Shown here: piece after piece, positions 26,495 through 34,900 of the stretch | How the letters are laid out: the number at the start of each line of letters is the position of its first letter | How positions within the stretch are numbered: position 1 is the first letter of the stretch | NCBI GenBank assembly: GCA_023423715.1 | Contig: JAFAFC010000007.1 | Location: 186,001-250,000 of the forward strand | Direction of reading: 5' to 3' | From: Bacteroidota bacterium | Lineage (GTDB): Bacteria > Bacteroidota > Bacteroidia > Flavobacteriales > Weeksellaceae | DNA: 64,000 nt | Notes under the pieces: generated by a model | The model's database searches: none | The model's input: only the letters and a program-made list of their open reading frames with translations | What the model was told of the DNA's origin: nothing | Position numbers and translations under genes: made by a program

Positions 26495-26506
26495 ATTGTA
26501 TATTTG
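26476..26506 (+). promoter_or_regulatory. Complete Bacteroidota promoter for the tRNA-Val pair
   Basis: TTTG at 26476-26479, 19-base spacer, TATATTTG at 26499-26506. The -33 element lies inside the 3' end of folC. Predicted transcript start near 26511, about 28 bases before the first tRNA. Confidence 0.7.
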
Positions 26507-26538
26507 CACCACTCAAAACGAGAATTTATTCTCTACGA

Positions 26539-26613
26539 GGGTTCTTAGCTCAGTTGGTTCAGAGCATCTGGTTTACACCCAGAGGGTCGGGGGTTCGAAT
26601 CCCTCAGGACCCA
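26539..26613 (+). tRNA. tRNA-Val (anticodon UAC), copy 1
   Basis: 75 nt. Seven-pair acceptor stem (GGGTTCT / AGGACCC with one G-T), D-arm, anticodon stem TCTGG/CCAGA with loop TTTACAC (anticodon at 26574-26576), GTTCGAATC T-loop, discriminator A at 26613. CCA is not encoded. Confidence 0.97.
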
Positions 26614-26644
26614 CAAAAGGTTCGAAAATCCTTTAAAAAATTTC

Positions 26645-26719
26645 GGGTTCTTAGCTCAGTTGGTTCAGAGCATCTGGTTTACACCCAGAGGGTCGGGGGT
26701 TCGAATCCCTCAGGACCCA
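26645..26719 (+). tRNA. tRNA-Val (anticodon UAC), copy 2
   Basis: 75 nt and identical to copy 1, starting 106 bases later with a 31-base spacer. Anticodon at 26680-26682. No promoter in the spacer, so both are probably processed from one transcript. Confidence 0.97.
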
Positions 26720-26720
26720 C

Positions 26721-26750
26721 AAAAAATCTCAGTAAAAACTGAGATTTTTT
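26721..26750 (+). terminator. Intrinsic terminator after the tRNA pair
   Basis: Thirteen-base arms AAAAAATCTCAGT / ACTGAGATTTTTT with an AAAA loop. It abuts the stop codon of the convergent glycosyltransferase gene and probably works in both directions. Confidence 0.88.
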
Positions 26751-27646
26751 TATTTTATATCCTTTTCTAAAGTACAGATATAGCCAAGTCGATAAAGATC
26801 AAACAAAAACAAATTCGGCTCATCACAAACAATCCTCTTCTTCATGTTCGGCTCTAATGTTTTAAACAGAAAACCAACAATTTTTTTTAACCCAAATTGA
26901 TCTAGCTTCTTGTAATATTTTAGAAGAGGATTTACTTTTTCAATTTCAGGTAGGTCTTTCAAGTAATAAAACCGACTTTTAACAGACAGTAACGATTTTT
27001 TGAAAAACACCTCGTTTTCATCTAAACCTTCATGTAAAATAAGATTATCAATATGTAATATAGGTATTTTATTTACATATAGCTGATACGAGAAAAAAAT
27101 ATCCATCCCGTAAAGCTTTGTATCCTCCTTAAAATTACATTCTAAAAAAGTATTCTTTTCAACAAGAATATTTCCAGAAAACACATATCCATAGGGTTTC
27201 GAGTTTCTAACTTCAGAAGAGGCTTCTTCCCTAGCCTTACCGTAATTCCATCGGAAACCTCGATCTGATTTCTTTATATTACAATACGAATAACCTCCTA
27301 GAATTACTTTGTAGCCTGAATTTAATGACCTTATGTAGTTAGCAATAAAATCGTGTGAAGATGGAACAACATCCGAATCCAAAAATAAAATCCAACTAAA
27401 TTTTGATAATTCTGCCGCTTTCTTTCTAGTTTTGGTTCGGCCTAAATTAACTTCATTTTTAATAAACTGAACATTAAGAAGTTTTTCTAAATCTTTGTTT
27501 TTACTAAGAATTTCATGCGAGGTAGAAGCGTCGTCAATAATCAATATTTCATACTCAATTCCAGATTTTTCACATTGAGCGTGAATAGCATAAACTAATT
27601 TAAAAACATCGGTATTAAACGTCGGTATGCAAATAGAAAGTTGCAT
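26750..27646 (-). CDS. Family 2 glycosyltransferase
   Basis: 298-aa GT-A enzyme: LSICIPTFNTDVF at the N-terminus, LIIDDAST, and the metal-binding FLDSDVVPS. The middle (GKAREEASSEVRN) is typical of Flavobacteriia GT2 proteins. No membrane helix. It follows the GT9 gene by three bases, so probably adds a sugar to the lipopolysaccharide core or another surface glycan; the substrate is unknown. Confidence 0.88.
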   Translation of the reverse strand: MQLSICIPTFNTDVFKLVYAIHAQCEKSGIEYEILIIDDASTSHEILSKNKDLEKLLNVQFIKNEVNLGRTKTRKKAAELSKFSWILFLDSDVVPSSHDFIANYIRSLNSGYKVILGGYSYCNIKKSDRGFRWNYGKAREEASSEVRNSKPYGYVFSGNILVEKNTFLECNFKEDTKLYGMDIFFSYQLYVNKIPILHIDNLILHEGLDENEVFFKKSLLSVKSRFYYLKDLPEIEKVNPLLKYYKKLDQFGLKKIVGFLFKTLEPNMKKRIVCDEPNLFLFDLYRLGYICTLEKDIK

Positions 27647-27649
27647 CGT

Positions 27650-28615
27650 TTAAAGTTTATCTAAAATGTTCTGAACAGAAAGTTCATTCAAACAGGCCCA
27701 ATCGCCACGGAAACACTCTTTGTCTCCAAAAACAGAGCAAGGTCGACACGTTAAGTCTTCAACCTGTACAATATCGTTTTCACTTTGTCCATAACCTAAG
27801 AAGCCGGCATAAGGATGGGTTTGTGCCCAAATAGAAATACAACGCGTTCCAACTAAACTCGCCAAATGCATATTTGCAGAATCCATAGAAATCATCACTT
27901 CCAAAGAAGCTATTTTTTGAAGTTCATCTTTTAAAGACAATGTTCCAGCGAGAGAAGTTGCATTGGGGATTTGTTCTTCCCACGATTTTAAAACTTCAGC
28001 CTCTGCTTTTCCACCACCAAAAAAGAAAACTGGATGTTTTTCTGCAAGAATTTTTGCTAATTCAAAAGTCTTTTCTTTGGGTAATACTTTTCCTTTATGT
28101 TGGGCAAATGGAGCCAATCCAACTCCTGACTTTTCAGCTACAATAGGTTTCAACTTATTTTTTAGTTGAACCTGACAACCAATCTTCCGAAAAACATCAG
28201 CATAGCGCTCAATCGTCCTATTTAAAGGTTGTTTATCAACATTCCAAATGTCAACCAAATGCTTTTTGTCCTTTTTTCCTTTATCTATTTGAAACACTTG
28301 AATTCCTTTCCATCGAAAAATCCAATTCAACGTATTTGTTCGTAAAACGTCATGCATATCTGCAACAACATCAAATTCAATATTACTTTTTAATTGATTG
28401 GCTAGCGAATAAAGTCCGGTTATTCCTTTAAAGTCATCTAAATTGATTCCCTTAAATTTCAACCGTTCAATTCCGACAAAAAGATCTTCGAAATTTTTTC
28501 GAGAAACCATCGTAATTTCCAATTCAGGATTCTGTTCCAATATTTCTTTAAATACAGGAACTAACATGGCAACATCTCCAAAAGCCGAAAATCGATATGC
28601 TAAAACTTTGATCAA
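27650..28615 (-). CDS. Family 9 glycosyltransferase (heptosyltransferase-like)
   Basis: 321-aa GT-B enzyme of the ADP-heptose:LPS heptosyltransferase family: YRFSAFGDVAMLVPVF at the N-terminus, VGLAPFAQHKGKVLP, then SMDSANMHLASLVGTRCISIW and a Cys-containing tail (CRPCSVFGDKECFRGDWAC) seen in this family. Start is TTG at 28613-28615, overlapping the sufE stop (TTGA). The reading has no near ATG. Likely role is in LPS core assembly. Confidence 0.88.
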   Translation of the reverse strand: MIKVLAYRFSAFGDVAMLVPVFKEILEQNPELEITMVSRKNFEDLFVGIERLKFKGINLDDFKGITGLYSLANQLKSNIEFDVVADMHDVLRTNTLNWIFRWKGIQVFQIDKGKKDKKHLVDIWNVDKQPLNRTIERYADVFRKIGCQVQLKNKLKPIVAEKSGVGLAPFAQHKGKVLPKEKTFELAKILAEKHPVFFFGGGKAEAEVLKSWEEQIPNATSLAGTLSLKDELQKIASLEVMISMDSANMHLASLVGTRCISIWAQTHPYAGFLGYGQSENDIVQVEDLTCRPCSVFGDKECFRGDWACLNELSVQNILDKL

Positions 28616-29031
28616 GATTTTATTTGAAAAGCTACTGCGTAGAATTTGATTTGCTTGGTCATCGCCATCAAACCGTTTGCACGAGAGGGAGAAAGAAATT
28701 CTTGCAATCCAATTTCTTCAATAAATTTAAAATCAGAATCTAGAATTTCTTGGGTTGAATGTCCGCTATAGATGGATGAAAGCATGGATACAATTCCTTT
28801 TGGAAGAATTCCGTCCGAATCCACATCAAAATATAGTTTTCCATCTTTAAATTCAGCATCGATCCAAACTTTAGATTGACAGCCTTTTATCAGGTTTTCA
28901 TCTGTTTTTTTGTTATCAGGAATGCCTTTCAACTCCTTTCCAAGGTCGATAATGTACTCGTATTTCTGTTCCCAATCTTCTAGAAACTCAAAATCGTTAA
29001 CAATTTCTTGTTGTTTTTCTTTGATTGTCAT
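28612..29031 (-). CDS. sufE: SufE-family iron-sulfur/cysteine desulfuration protein
   Basis: 139 aa. Accepts persulfide sulfur from a cysteine desulfurase (SufS) on the Cys in KGCQSKVW (about residue 51). ANGLMAMTKQIK at the C-terminal helix is also typical. It has its own -7 box and overlaps the start of the GT9 gene. No other Suf gene lies in the window. Confidence 0.93.
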   Translation of the reverse strand: MTIKEKQQEIVNDFEFLEDWEQKYEYIIDLGKELKGIPDNKKTDENLIKGCQSKVWIDAEFKDGKLYFDVDSDGILPKGIVSMLSSIYSGHSTQEILDSDFKFIEEIGLQEFLSPSRANGLMAMTKQIKFYAVAFQIKS

Positions 29032-29050
29032 TCTTTGAATTTATATGAAA

Positions 29051-29058
29051 CAAAGTTA
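29051..29058 (-). promoter_or_regulatory. Bacteroidota -7 box for sufE-GT9-GT2
   Basis: TAACTTTG on the minus strand, 19 bases before the sufE ATG and just downstream of the GT4 stop codon region. Confidence 0.5.
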
Positions 29059-29059
29059 A

Positions 29060-30169
29060 TCAATTCGGTGCAGAAAAGGATAACGCACGCTCAACCAATC
29101 CAAGAATTTTCTTTTCTTCGTTTTCCCAACAATAGACTTCTGCAGCTTTGGAAAGTTCACTTTCATAGGAAGCTCTTCCTTTTTCTAAAACCAATTTTAG
29201 AGCGTCAGCAATCAATTTTGGATCGTGACTTTCCACCACTTCACCAACATTAAATTGCTTTTTAATACGCATCATTTCGGGGAAGTTAATCATAACCAAA
29301 GGAACTCGACTTTGGATATAGTCGCCGACTTTATTTGGTAAGGAATACAAATAACTTACACCATTATTCTCTTCCAAACTAATTCCAACATCTGCTGTCT
29401 TAGTGAATTCGCGAAGTTTTTCTGGCATCAATTTCCCAATAAATTTTACTTTATCTTCTACTTTTTCAGCTTTAACATAATCTTCCAATTCTTTCTTCAA
29501 TGGTCCAGCTCCAGCAATTTGAAATTCAGCATTTTCAATTAATTTCATGGCTAAAATCGTTTGCTTCAAACCGCGAGATTGATTAATTGCACCTTGATAA
29601 ATGATTTTCTTTGGTGTGTTTTCTGGAAATGATGGCGTTTCATAAATTCGCCGTGGTAAGTTTCCAACAACAACCGCTTCTACTCCATATTTTTCTTGAA
29701 ACCAATCTGCATAGCTTTGACTTTCCGTCATCATCAGTTTAATGCTTGGCATGAGCTTTTTCTCTAAAAAGCGCCATATTTTTTGCGTAAATCTCCCTTC
29801 AACAGAAGGCAATTCAGTGAAAATTTCATGACTATCGTACACTAAAGGAATTCCCAACTTTTTTGAAATTCGATAACTTGGATATAAAGCGTCTAAGTCA
29901 TTTGCCCACAAAATAGAATTCTGATCCGCATTTTGTTTTAGCCACTTATAGAGTTTAGCATTAAATTCAAAATAAGCGGTTTTCAATGATTTTGAAAGAA
30001 TTTTAATCCGTGAATAGGAATACGGACGCTCTAAAACTTCGTTTCCTCCCCAATCATTTCCGATAAGATGAACTTCATAACCGTTTTCGTGAAGAGTTCT
30101 ACAAACCTTCTCAATTCGCTGATCGGTAGTCAAGCTACTGAATGCGGAAATGAGTATTTTTTTTGACAT
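29060..30169 (-). CDS. GT4-type glycosyltransferase
   Basis: 369-aa GT-B enzyme. N-terminal acceptor domain (ILISAFSSLTTDQRIEKVC; VHLIGNDWGG), C-terminal donor domain with IIYQGAINQSRGL, AGAGPLKKELEDYV, GKLMPEKLREF and the acidic EENNGVSYLYSLPNK site. Probably surface-glycan synthesis. Ends two bases before... the preceding gene's stop is one base upstream of its ATG, so it is coupled to the 72-aa membrane protein gene. Confidence 0.88.
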   Translation of the reverse strand: MSKKILISAFSSLTTDQRIEKVCRTLHENGYEVHLIGNDWGGNEVLERPYSYSRIKILSKSLKTAYFEFNAKLYKWLKQNADQNSILWANDLDALYPSYRISKKLGIPLVYDSHEIFTELPSVEGRFTQKIWRFLEKKLMPSIKLMMTESQSYADWFQEKYGVEAVVVGNLPRRIYETPSFPENTPKKIIYQGAINQSRGLKQTILAMKLIENAEFQIAGAGPLKKELEDYVKAEKVEDKVKFIGKLMPEKLREFTKTADVGISLEENNGVSYLYSLPNKVGDYIQSRVPLVMINFPEMMRIKKQFNVGEVVESHDPKLIADALKLVLEKGRASYESELSKAAEVYCWENEEKKILGLVERALSFSAPN

Positions 30170-30170
30170 T

Positions 30171-30389
30171 TTATTTCTTTAGTAAATAATAAACTTGAAT
30201 TCCACACAAAATCGCATTCGGAATAATCACAGGCCAAAGCGGCACTTCATTATAAAATCCGTAGACCACAAAGCAAATGCATCCGATTAAATTGACGATT
30301 CGAATTTTACGCAAGTCTTTTAATGCAAAACTCAAGACAATAAATAAAGACGCGGCATAGCCCACATAGGTAGCGACTTCTGGACTCAT
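30171..30389 (-). CDS. YgjV-like small inner-membrane protein
   Basis: 72 aa with two or three membrane helices (YVGYAASLFIVLSFALKDL; VNLIGCICFVVYGF; VIIPNAILCGIQVYYL). This is the short form of the YgjV/SWEET-like membrane family (Bacterial inner membrane protein), sometimes mislabelled uroporphyrinogen decarboxylase in Bacteroidota. Function unknown. Immediately upstream of the GT4 gene. Confidence 0.75.
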   Translation of the reverse strand: MSPEVATYVGYAASLFIVLSFALKDLRKIRIVNLIGCICFVVYGFYNEVPLWPVIIPNAILCGIQVYYLLKK

Positions 30390-30552
30390 AATTTCCGATT
30401 TTTTGGGAGAGTAAACCTACGTAAAATCTATGGAAATTTAAAATTAATTCTGCCATAAAGTCCGTATTCTATTTTGGTAAAGTATTTGCAATTTTTATAA
30501 AAATTTTAAGGAGAAAATCCTTACATTTAATTTATTATTGAGGTATAAGATT

Positions 30553-33078
30553 ATGGATTATAAATTTTCAGACGGTCTTAGTAAGGTTTTTAAACAAAGT
30601 AGAAGCGAAGCAAAAAGACTCAAAAGCGAGTTTTTAAATACGGAGCATTTATTATTAGGGATCATCAAGACCGATAACTCGGCGAAGGAAATTCTTCAGA
30701 ATTTAAATGCCGATTTGACACAAATCAGAAGAAAAATTGAAACGCTAAATGCAGCGACTTTGAATCCAATGGCAGAAGAGGTTACAAAAATTTCCTTTAC
30801 CAAATTGGCGGATCAGGCGGTGAAACGTGCCGAATTGGAATGCAGACAATACCAAAGTACGGAAGTGAATACAGTACATCTTCTTTTGGGTATTTTATAC
30901 AAACAAGAAGATCCTACAACCAATATTTTGGACGCATACGATATTAATTACGAAAAAGTATCGAATGAATATTTGACTCTTTTGAAAAATTCGGGTCAGT
31001 CTTCTCCAAAAATGAGCGCGTATGACGATGATGAAGAACGTGAGGATTTTGGCCAAATGCGTAAACCTTCAGGTTCTGTTGGAACTGGAAAAAGCAAAAC
31101 GCCAACGTTAGATAATTTTGGTAGAGACCTTACGTCTTTAGCAAAAGATGGAAAACTTGATCCTGTAATTGGTCGTGAAAAAGAAATCGAGCGTGTTTCG
31201 CAAATCCTTTCTCGTCGAAAGAAAAATAACCCGTTACTTATTGGTGAACCTGGAGTTGGTAAATCGGCTATTGCGGAAGGTTTGGCTCTTCGCATTCATC
31301 AGAAAAAAGTATCTCGTGTATTGTACGGAAAACGTGTCATCACTTTGGATCTTGCAAGTTTGGTTGCGGGAACAAAATACCGTGGTCAGTTTGAAGAGCG
31401 TATGAAAGCTATTATGACAGAATTGGAGAAAAACCGAGATGTCATTTTGTTTATTGACGAGTTGCACACGATCGTTGGTGCGGGAAGCTCTACGGGGAGT
31501 TTAGATGCTTCGAATATGTTTAAACCGGCTTTAGCACGAGGCGAAATTCAATGTATCGGTGCCACAACATTAGATGAGTACAGACAGTATATTGAAAAGG
31601 ACGGCGCTTTAGAAAGACGATTCCAAAAGGTAATGGTAGAGCCAACTTCCGTTGAAGAAACCATTTTGATTTTGAATCAAATTAAAGACAAATACGAAGA
31701 TCACCACAACGTTATTTACACACCAGAAGCGATTGCGGCTTGTGTAAATTTAACATCACGATATATCACAGATCGTTTCCTACCGGACAAAGCGATTGAT
31801 GCGATGGACGAAGCGGGTTCTCGAGTGTATATTAAAAACATGAAAGTTCCTACGATTATTATCGATCACGAATCGAAAATCGAGGAAATCAAAGATTTAA
31901 AGCAAAAAGCAGTTAAAGCTCAGGATTATTTGGAAGCTCGTAAATTGAAAGATGAAGAAGAGCGCTTACAAAGAGAACTAGCTGTTGCTCAAGAAGACTG
32001 GGACAAAGAAGTTAAGGAAAAGAAAGAAACCGTTACCGAGGAAAATGTTGCCGAAGTGGTTTCTATGATGAGTGGAGTTCCAGTGACGAAAGTGGGCAAA
32101 AACGAATTGGATAAATTGGCTCAAATGGACGATAAACTGAATGGAAAAGTTATCGGTCAGGAAGATGCTGTGAAAAAAGTGGTGAAAGCCATCCAAAGAA
32201 ATCGTGCCGGCTTGAAAGATCCTAACAGACCAATTGGAACCTTTATTTTCTTAGGAACGACGGGTGTTGGTAAAACAGAACTGGCTAAAGTAATGGCTCG
32301 TGAATTATTTGATTCGGATGAAGCTTTGATTCGAATTGACATGAGTGAGTACATGGAGAAATTTGCAGTTTCTAGATTAGTTGGTGCGCCTCCAGGATAC
32401 GTTGGCTACGAAGAAGGTGGACAATTAACAGAAGCGGTACGCAGAAAACCATATGCAGTAGTGCTTTTGGACGAAATAGAAAAAGCGCATCCTGATGTAT
32501 TCAACATTTTATTGCAAATTTTGGATGAAGGTCACGTAACGGATTCACTTGGAAGAAAAATTGATTTTAGAAATACCATTATCATTTTGACTTCCAACAT
32601 TGGAACTCGAGATCTTAAAGATTTCGGAGACGGTGTCGGATTCGGAACTTCAGCGAAAAAATCAACGTCGGATACACGTGCTAGAAGTACGATCGAAAGT
32701 GCTTTGAAAAAAGCTTTCGCTCCAGAATTCTTGAACAGAATTGACGATATCATTATCTTCAACTCACTTGAACAAACCGATATTAGACGAATCATTGATT
32801 TAGAATTGTCTAAACTTTACGGAAGATTAGAAAAATTAGGCTATAAAGTAGAACTTACGGACGAAGCCAAAAATTTCATCTCTGAAAAAGGTTGGGACAA
32901 AGATTTTGGAGCAAGACCTCTAAAAAGAGCCATCCAAAAGTATATTGAAGATCTATTAGCAGAAATGCTGGTAAACAAGCAATTTTCAGAAGGAGAAATG
33001 GTTGTTTTAGATGTTAATGAAGCTAAAGATGGCTTGGAGGGTAAAACCCAAAAACCAACAAAAGAAAAGGTAAAATAA
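30553..33078 (+). CDS. clpC: ATP-dependent Clp protease ATP-binding subunit ClpC
   Basis: AAA+ unfoldase that feeds substrates to ClpP. 841 aa from the ATG at 30553. N-terminal Clp-N repeats (LNTEHLLLGI; VNTVHLLLGI), AAA-1 with Walker A GEPGVGKSAIAEG, a UVR-like/middle coiled region (about 415-480), AAA-2 with GTTGVGKTELAK and VVLLDEIEKAHPDVFN, and the ClpP-contact loop GFG in DGVGFGTS. A frame five codons longer would begin at a TTG and is not needed. A terminator follows. Confidence 0.95.
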   Translation: MDYKFSDGLSKVFKQSRSEAKRLKSEFLNTEHLLLGIIKTDNSAKEILQNLNADLTQIRRKIETLNAATLNPMAEEVTKISFTKLADQAVKRAELECRQYQSTEVNTVHLLLGILYKQEDPTTNILDAYDINYEKVSNEYLTLLKNSGQSSPKMSAYDDDEEREDFGQMRKPSGSVGTGKSKTPTLDNFGRDLTSLAKDGKLDPVIGREKEIERVSQILSRRKKNNPLLIGEPGVGKSAIAEGLALRIHQKKVSRVLYGKRVITLDLASLVAGTKYRGQFEERMKAIMTELEKNRDVILFIDELHTIVGAGSSTGSLDASNMFKPALARGEIQCIGATTLDEYRQYIEKDGALERRFQKVMVEPTSVEETILILNQIKDKYEDHHNVIYTPEAIAACVNLTSRYITDRFLPDKAIDAMDEAGSRVYIKNMKVPTIIIDHESKIEEIKDLKQKAVKAQDYLEARKLKDEEERLQRELAVAQEDWDKEVKEKKETVTEENVAEVVSMMSGVPVTKVGKNELDKLAQMDDKLNGKVIGQEDAVKKVVKAIQRNRAGLKDPNRPIGTFIFLGTTGVGKTELAKVMARELFDSDEALIRIDMSEYMEKFAVSRLVGAPPGYVGYEEGGQLTEAVRRKPYAVVLLDEIEKAHPDVFNILLQILDEGHVTDSLGRKIDFRNTIIILTSNIGTRDLKDFGDGVGFGTSAKKSTSDTRARSTIESALKKAFAPEFLNRIDDIIIFNSLEQTDIRRIIDLELSKLYGRLEKLGYKVELTDEAKNFISEKGWDKDFGARPLKRAIQKYIEDLLAEMLVNKQFSEGEMVVLDVNEAKDGLEGKTQKPTKEKVK

Positions 33079-33095
33079 ACCGAAACATACGAAAG

Positions 33096-33125
33096 AAAAG
33101 CCGCACTATTGCGGCTTTTTTTATT
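33096..33125 (+). terminator. Intrinsic terminator after clpC
   Basis: AAAAGCCGCA / TGCGGCTTTT stem with CTAT loop and seven or more T. Confidence 0.9.
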
Positions 33126-33193
33126 TTTACAAGAGCGAACAATCCTCTGATTTCTCAAAATTTTGGTATTTTTACGATTCAAAACTATACTCT

Positions 33194-34138
33194 ATGAAAA
33201 TTGCCATTTTGGGAATGGGCTTTATGGGAAAAAAACATAAAGCAATTCTTAACACATTTCCTGATGTCGAAATCGTTGCCGAAATTGATCCTGAACTGAT
33301 GGATGATGCTTATTCGGACGCTTTAGATTCTTTTTTTGCCCAAAACATCAATTGCGATTTGGTGGTTATTGCAACCCCGAATCATCTTCATTTTCCACAG
33401 GCGATGCGTTTGCTTCAAAAGGGCTATTCTATTTTAATTGAAAAACCTTTTTGTTTCAGTCTTCGTGAAGCTGGAACTTTGGAAGAAATCAGCGCTCGCA
33501 ATCAATGCAATGTTTATGTTGTTGCGCAAAACAGATATGCTCCAGCGGCTCAACTTTTAAAAGAAATTATCTCGGAAAACAAACTCGGAAAACTTTATAA
33601 TTTGCAGTTTAATGCGTTTTGGAACCGTGATCAACGCTACTACCAACCTGAATCTTGGAAAGGAAAAAAGGAAAAAGATGGTGGAATTCTTTGGACGCAG
33701 TTTTCACATTTAATTGATTTGCTTTTCTTCATTATTGAAGAAGATTTGCACATTCAATACAAAGATTTACGCACCTATCGAAATTTTGAAATTACCGAAA
33801 TTGAAGATCAAGCGATTGTCGTTTTGCGAAGCGCATCGGGAACATCGATTGTTTTGAATTTCACAACAGCGGTTTTCGAGCGAAATCAAGAAACAGCGTT
33901 AAATATTATTGGCGAATTAGGAACGCTGAAAATTTCAGGTCAGTATTTTGATGAAGTTCAATTTCAACATATTTTCGGAGTTGAAGAAAACTACAAAATT
34001 GCTTCACAATCCAATGAAGACAATTTGAAAGCGATGTATCAAGATATATTCAATAGCTTGAATCACATTGAAAATCAATCAATAAGCATTGAAAAGGGAA
34101 AGCCTCTAATTGGACTTTTAGAAAAATTAAATTTGTAG
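33194..34138 (+). CDS. Gfo/Idh/MocA-family oxidoreductase
   Basis: 314-aa NAD(P)-dependent dehydrogenase. N-terminal Rossmann fold GMGFMGKKHKAIL, VIATPNHLHF, and the diagnostic EKPFCFS (catalytic Lys); C-terminal substrate domain with GGILWTQFSHLIDLL (catalytic His). Acts on a sugar or sugar-nucleotide; the substrate cannot be inferred. Stands alone between clpC and a secreted protein. Confidence 0.88.
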   Translation: MKIAILGMGFMGKKHKAILNTFPDVEIVAEIDPELMDDAYSDALDSFFAQNINCDLVVIATPNHLHFPQAMRLLQKGYSILIEKPFCFSLREAGTLEEISARNQCNVYVVAQNRYAPAAQLLKEIISENKLGKLYNLQFNAFWNRDQRYYQPESWKGKKEKDGGILWTQFSHLIDLLFFIIEEDLHIQYKDLRTYRNFEITEIEDQAIVVLRSASGTSIVLNFTTAVFERNQETALNIIGELGTLKISGQYFDEVQFQHIFGVEENYKIASQSNEDNLKAMYQDIFNSLNHIENQSISIEKGKPLIGLLEKLNL

Positions 34139-34203
34139 TTTCTTTTCGAAAAATCATTTCTTGATAAATTTTAAGTATTTTTATTCAACAAAAAAACACG
34201 AAA

Positions 34204-34845
34204 ATGAAGACGAGCTTATCTTTCATCTTATTATTTCTAGTTTCTGCATTAGTTTCTGCGCAATATGTGGAGCCCGAAAAAGCAGATAAAATTGCAGCAC
34301 AACGAAAAGCAACAGAAATTGTCACGATGCCTACGCAAAAATTTGACTCGTTGAAAGCCAAAAGCATGCTAGCTTTAGGTAAGGGAAAAATTGTGGGGGA
34401 AGCATTTACTCGACAAAAAAATGGCTATGGAATGAAAGTTTTGGATAAGGTAAAAGCCAATAAAATAAAAGTAATTCTATTTCCTGTAACCCCTTATTTT
34501 GAAGAATATTATAAACTTTGGTCGGATAAAAGTAAAAACAATCCGAAGAAAAATAAGTTTGTGTATATGGACCCAAGCGCCTACCGATACAGAATCGAAG
34601 CTATTACAAACAGCGATGGCGAATTTACGTTTCCCGATATGAAACCTGGCAAATACTATCTTTATGGAGCAATGGGTTATACAAATACCTATAACTACAA
34701 TAAGTATACGGGAAGTGGATATGATAATTATGGACGAATCGATTACTACTCACCAAGTTCGTATACGAAAGATTTTAATGAATTTTTGGAGACTTTTGTT
34801 GAAGTAAAATCCGATGGTGAAATTGTAAAAGTGAAACTAAAATAG
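34204..34845 (+). CDS. Secreted protein with carboxypeptidase-regulatory-like segment
   Basis: 213 aa with a signal peptide (MKTSLSFILLFLVSALVSAQ). The middle contains NSDGEFTFPDMKPGKYYLYG, the pattern of a carboxypeptidase-regulatory-like beta sandwich, followed by a Tyr/Asn/Gly-rich loop (about 155-185). Probably periplasmic or surface-exposed; function unknown. A terminator closes the single-gene unit. Confidence 0.75.
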   Translation: MKTSLSFILLFLVSALVSAQYVEPEKADKIAAQRKATEIVTMPTQKFDSLKAKSMLALGKGKIVGEAFTRQKNGYGMKVLDKVKANKIKVILFPVTPYFEEYYKLWSDKSKNNPKKNKFVYMDPSAYRYRIEAITNSDGEFTFPDMKPGKYYLYGAMGYTNTYNYNKYTGSGYDNYGRIDYYSPSSYTKDFNEFLETFVEVKSDGEIVKVKLK

Positions 34846-34860
34846 AATATAAAACAATAA

Positions 34861-34887
34861 AAAAAGAGGAGCGTTGCTCCTCTTTTT
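34861..34887 (+). terminator. Intrinsic terminator, convergent genes
   Basis: Twelve-base arms AAAAAGAGGAGC / GCTCCTCTTTTT with a GTT loop; symmetrical enough to serve both sides. Confidence 0.88.
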
Positions 34888-34900
34888 GTTTATCTATTCT

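Noticed and set aside
26539..26719. Direct repeat with regular spacing, as in a CRISPR array
   Set aside because: There are only two units, each a complete tRNA-Val; no cas genes are present.
26750..30389. Horizontally acquired polysaccharide island
   Set aside because: Base and codon use look like the neighbours, no mobile element or repeat borders the cluster, and sufE is a housekeeping gene.
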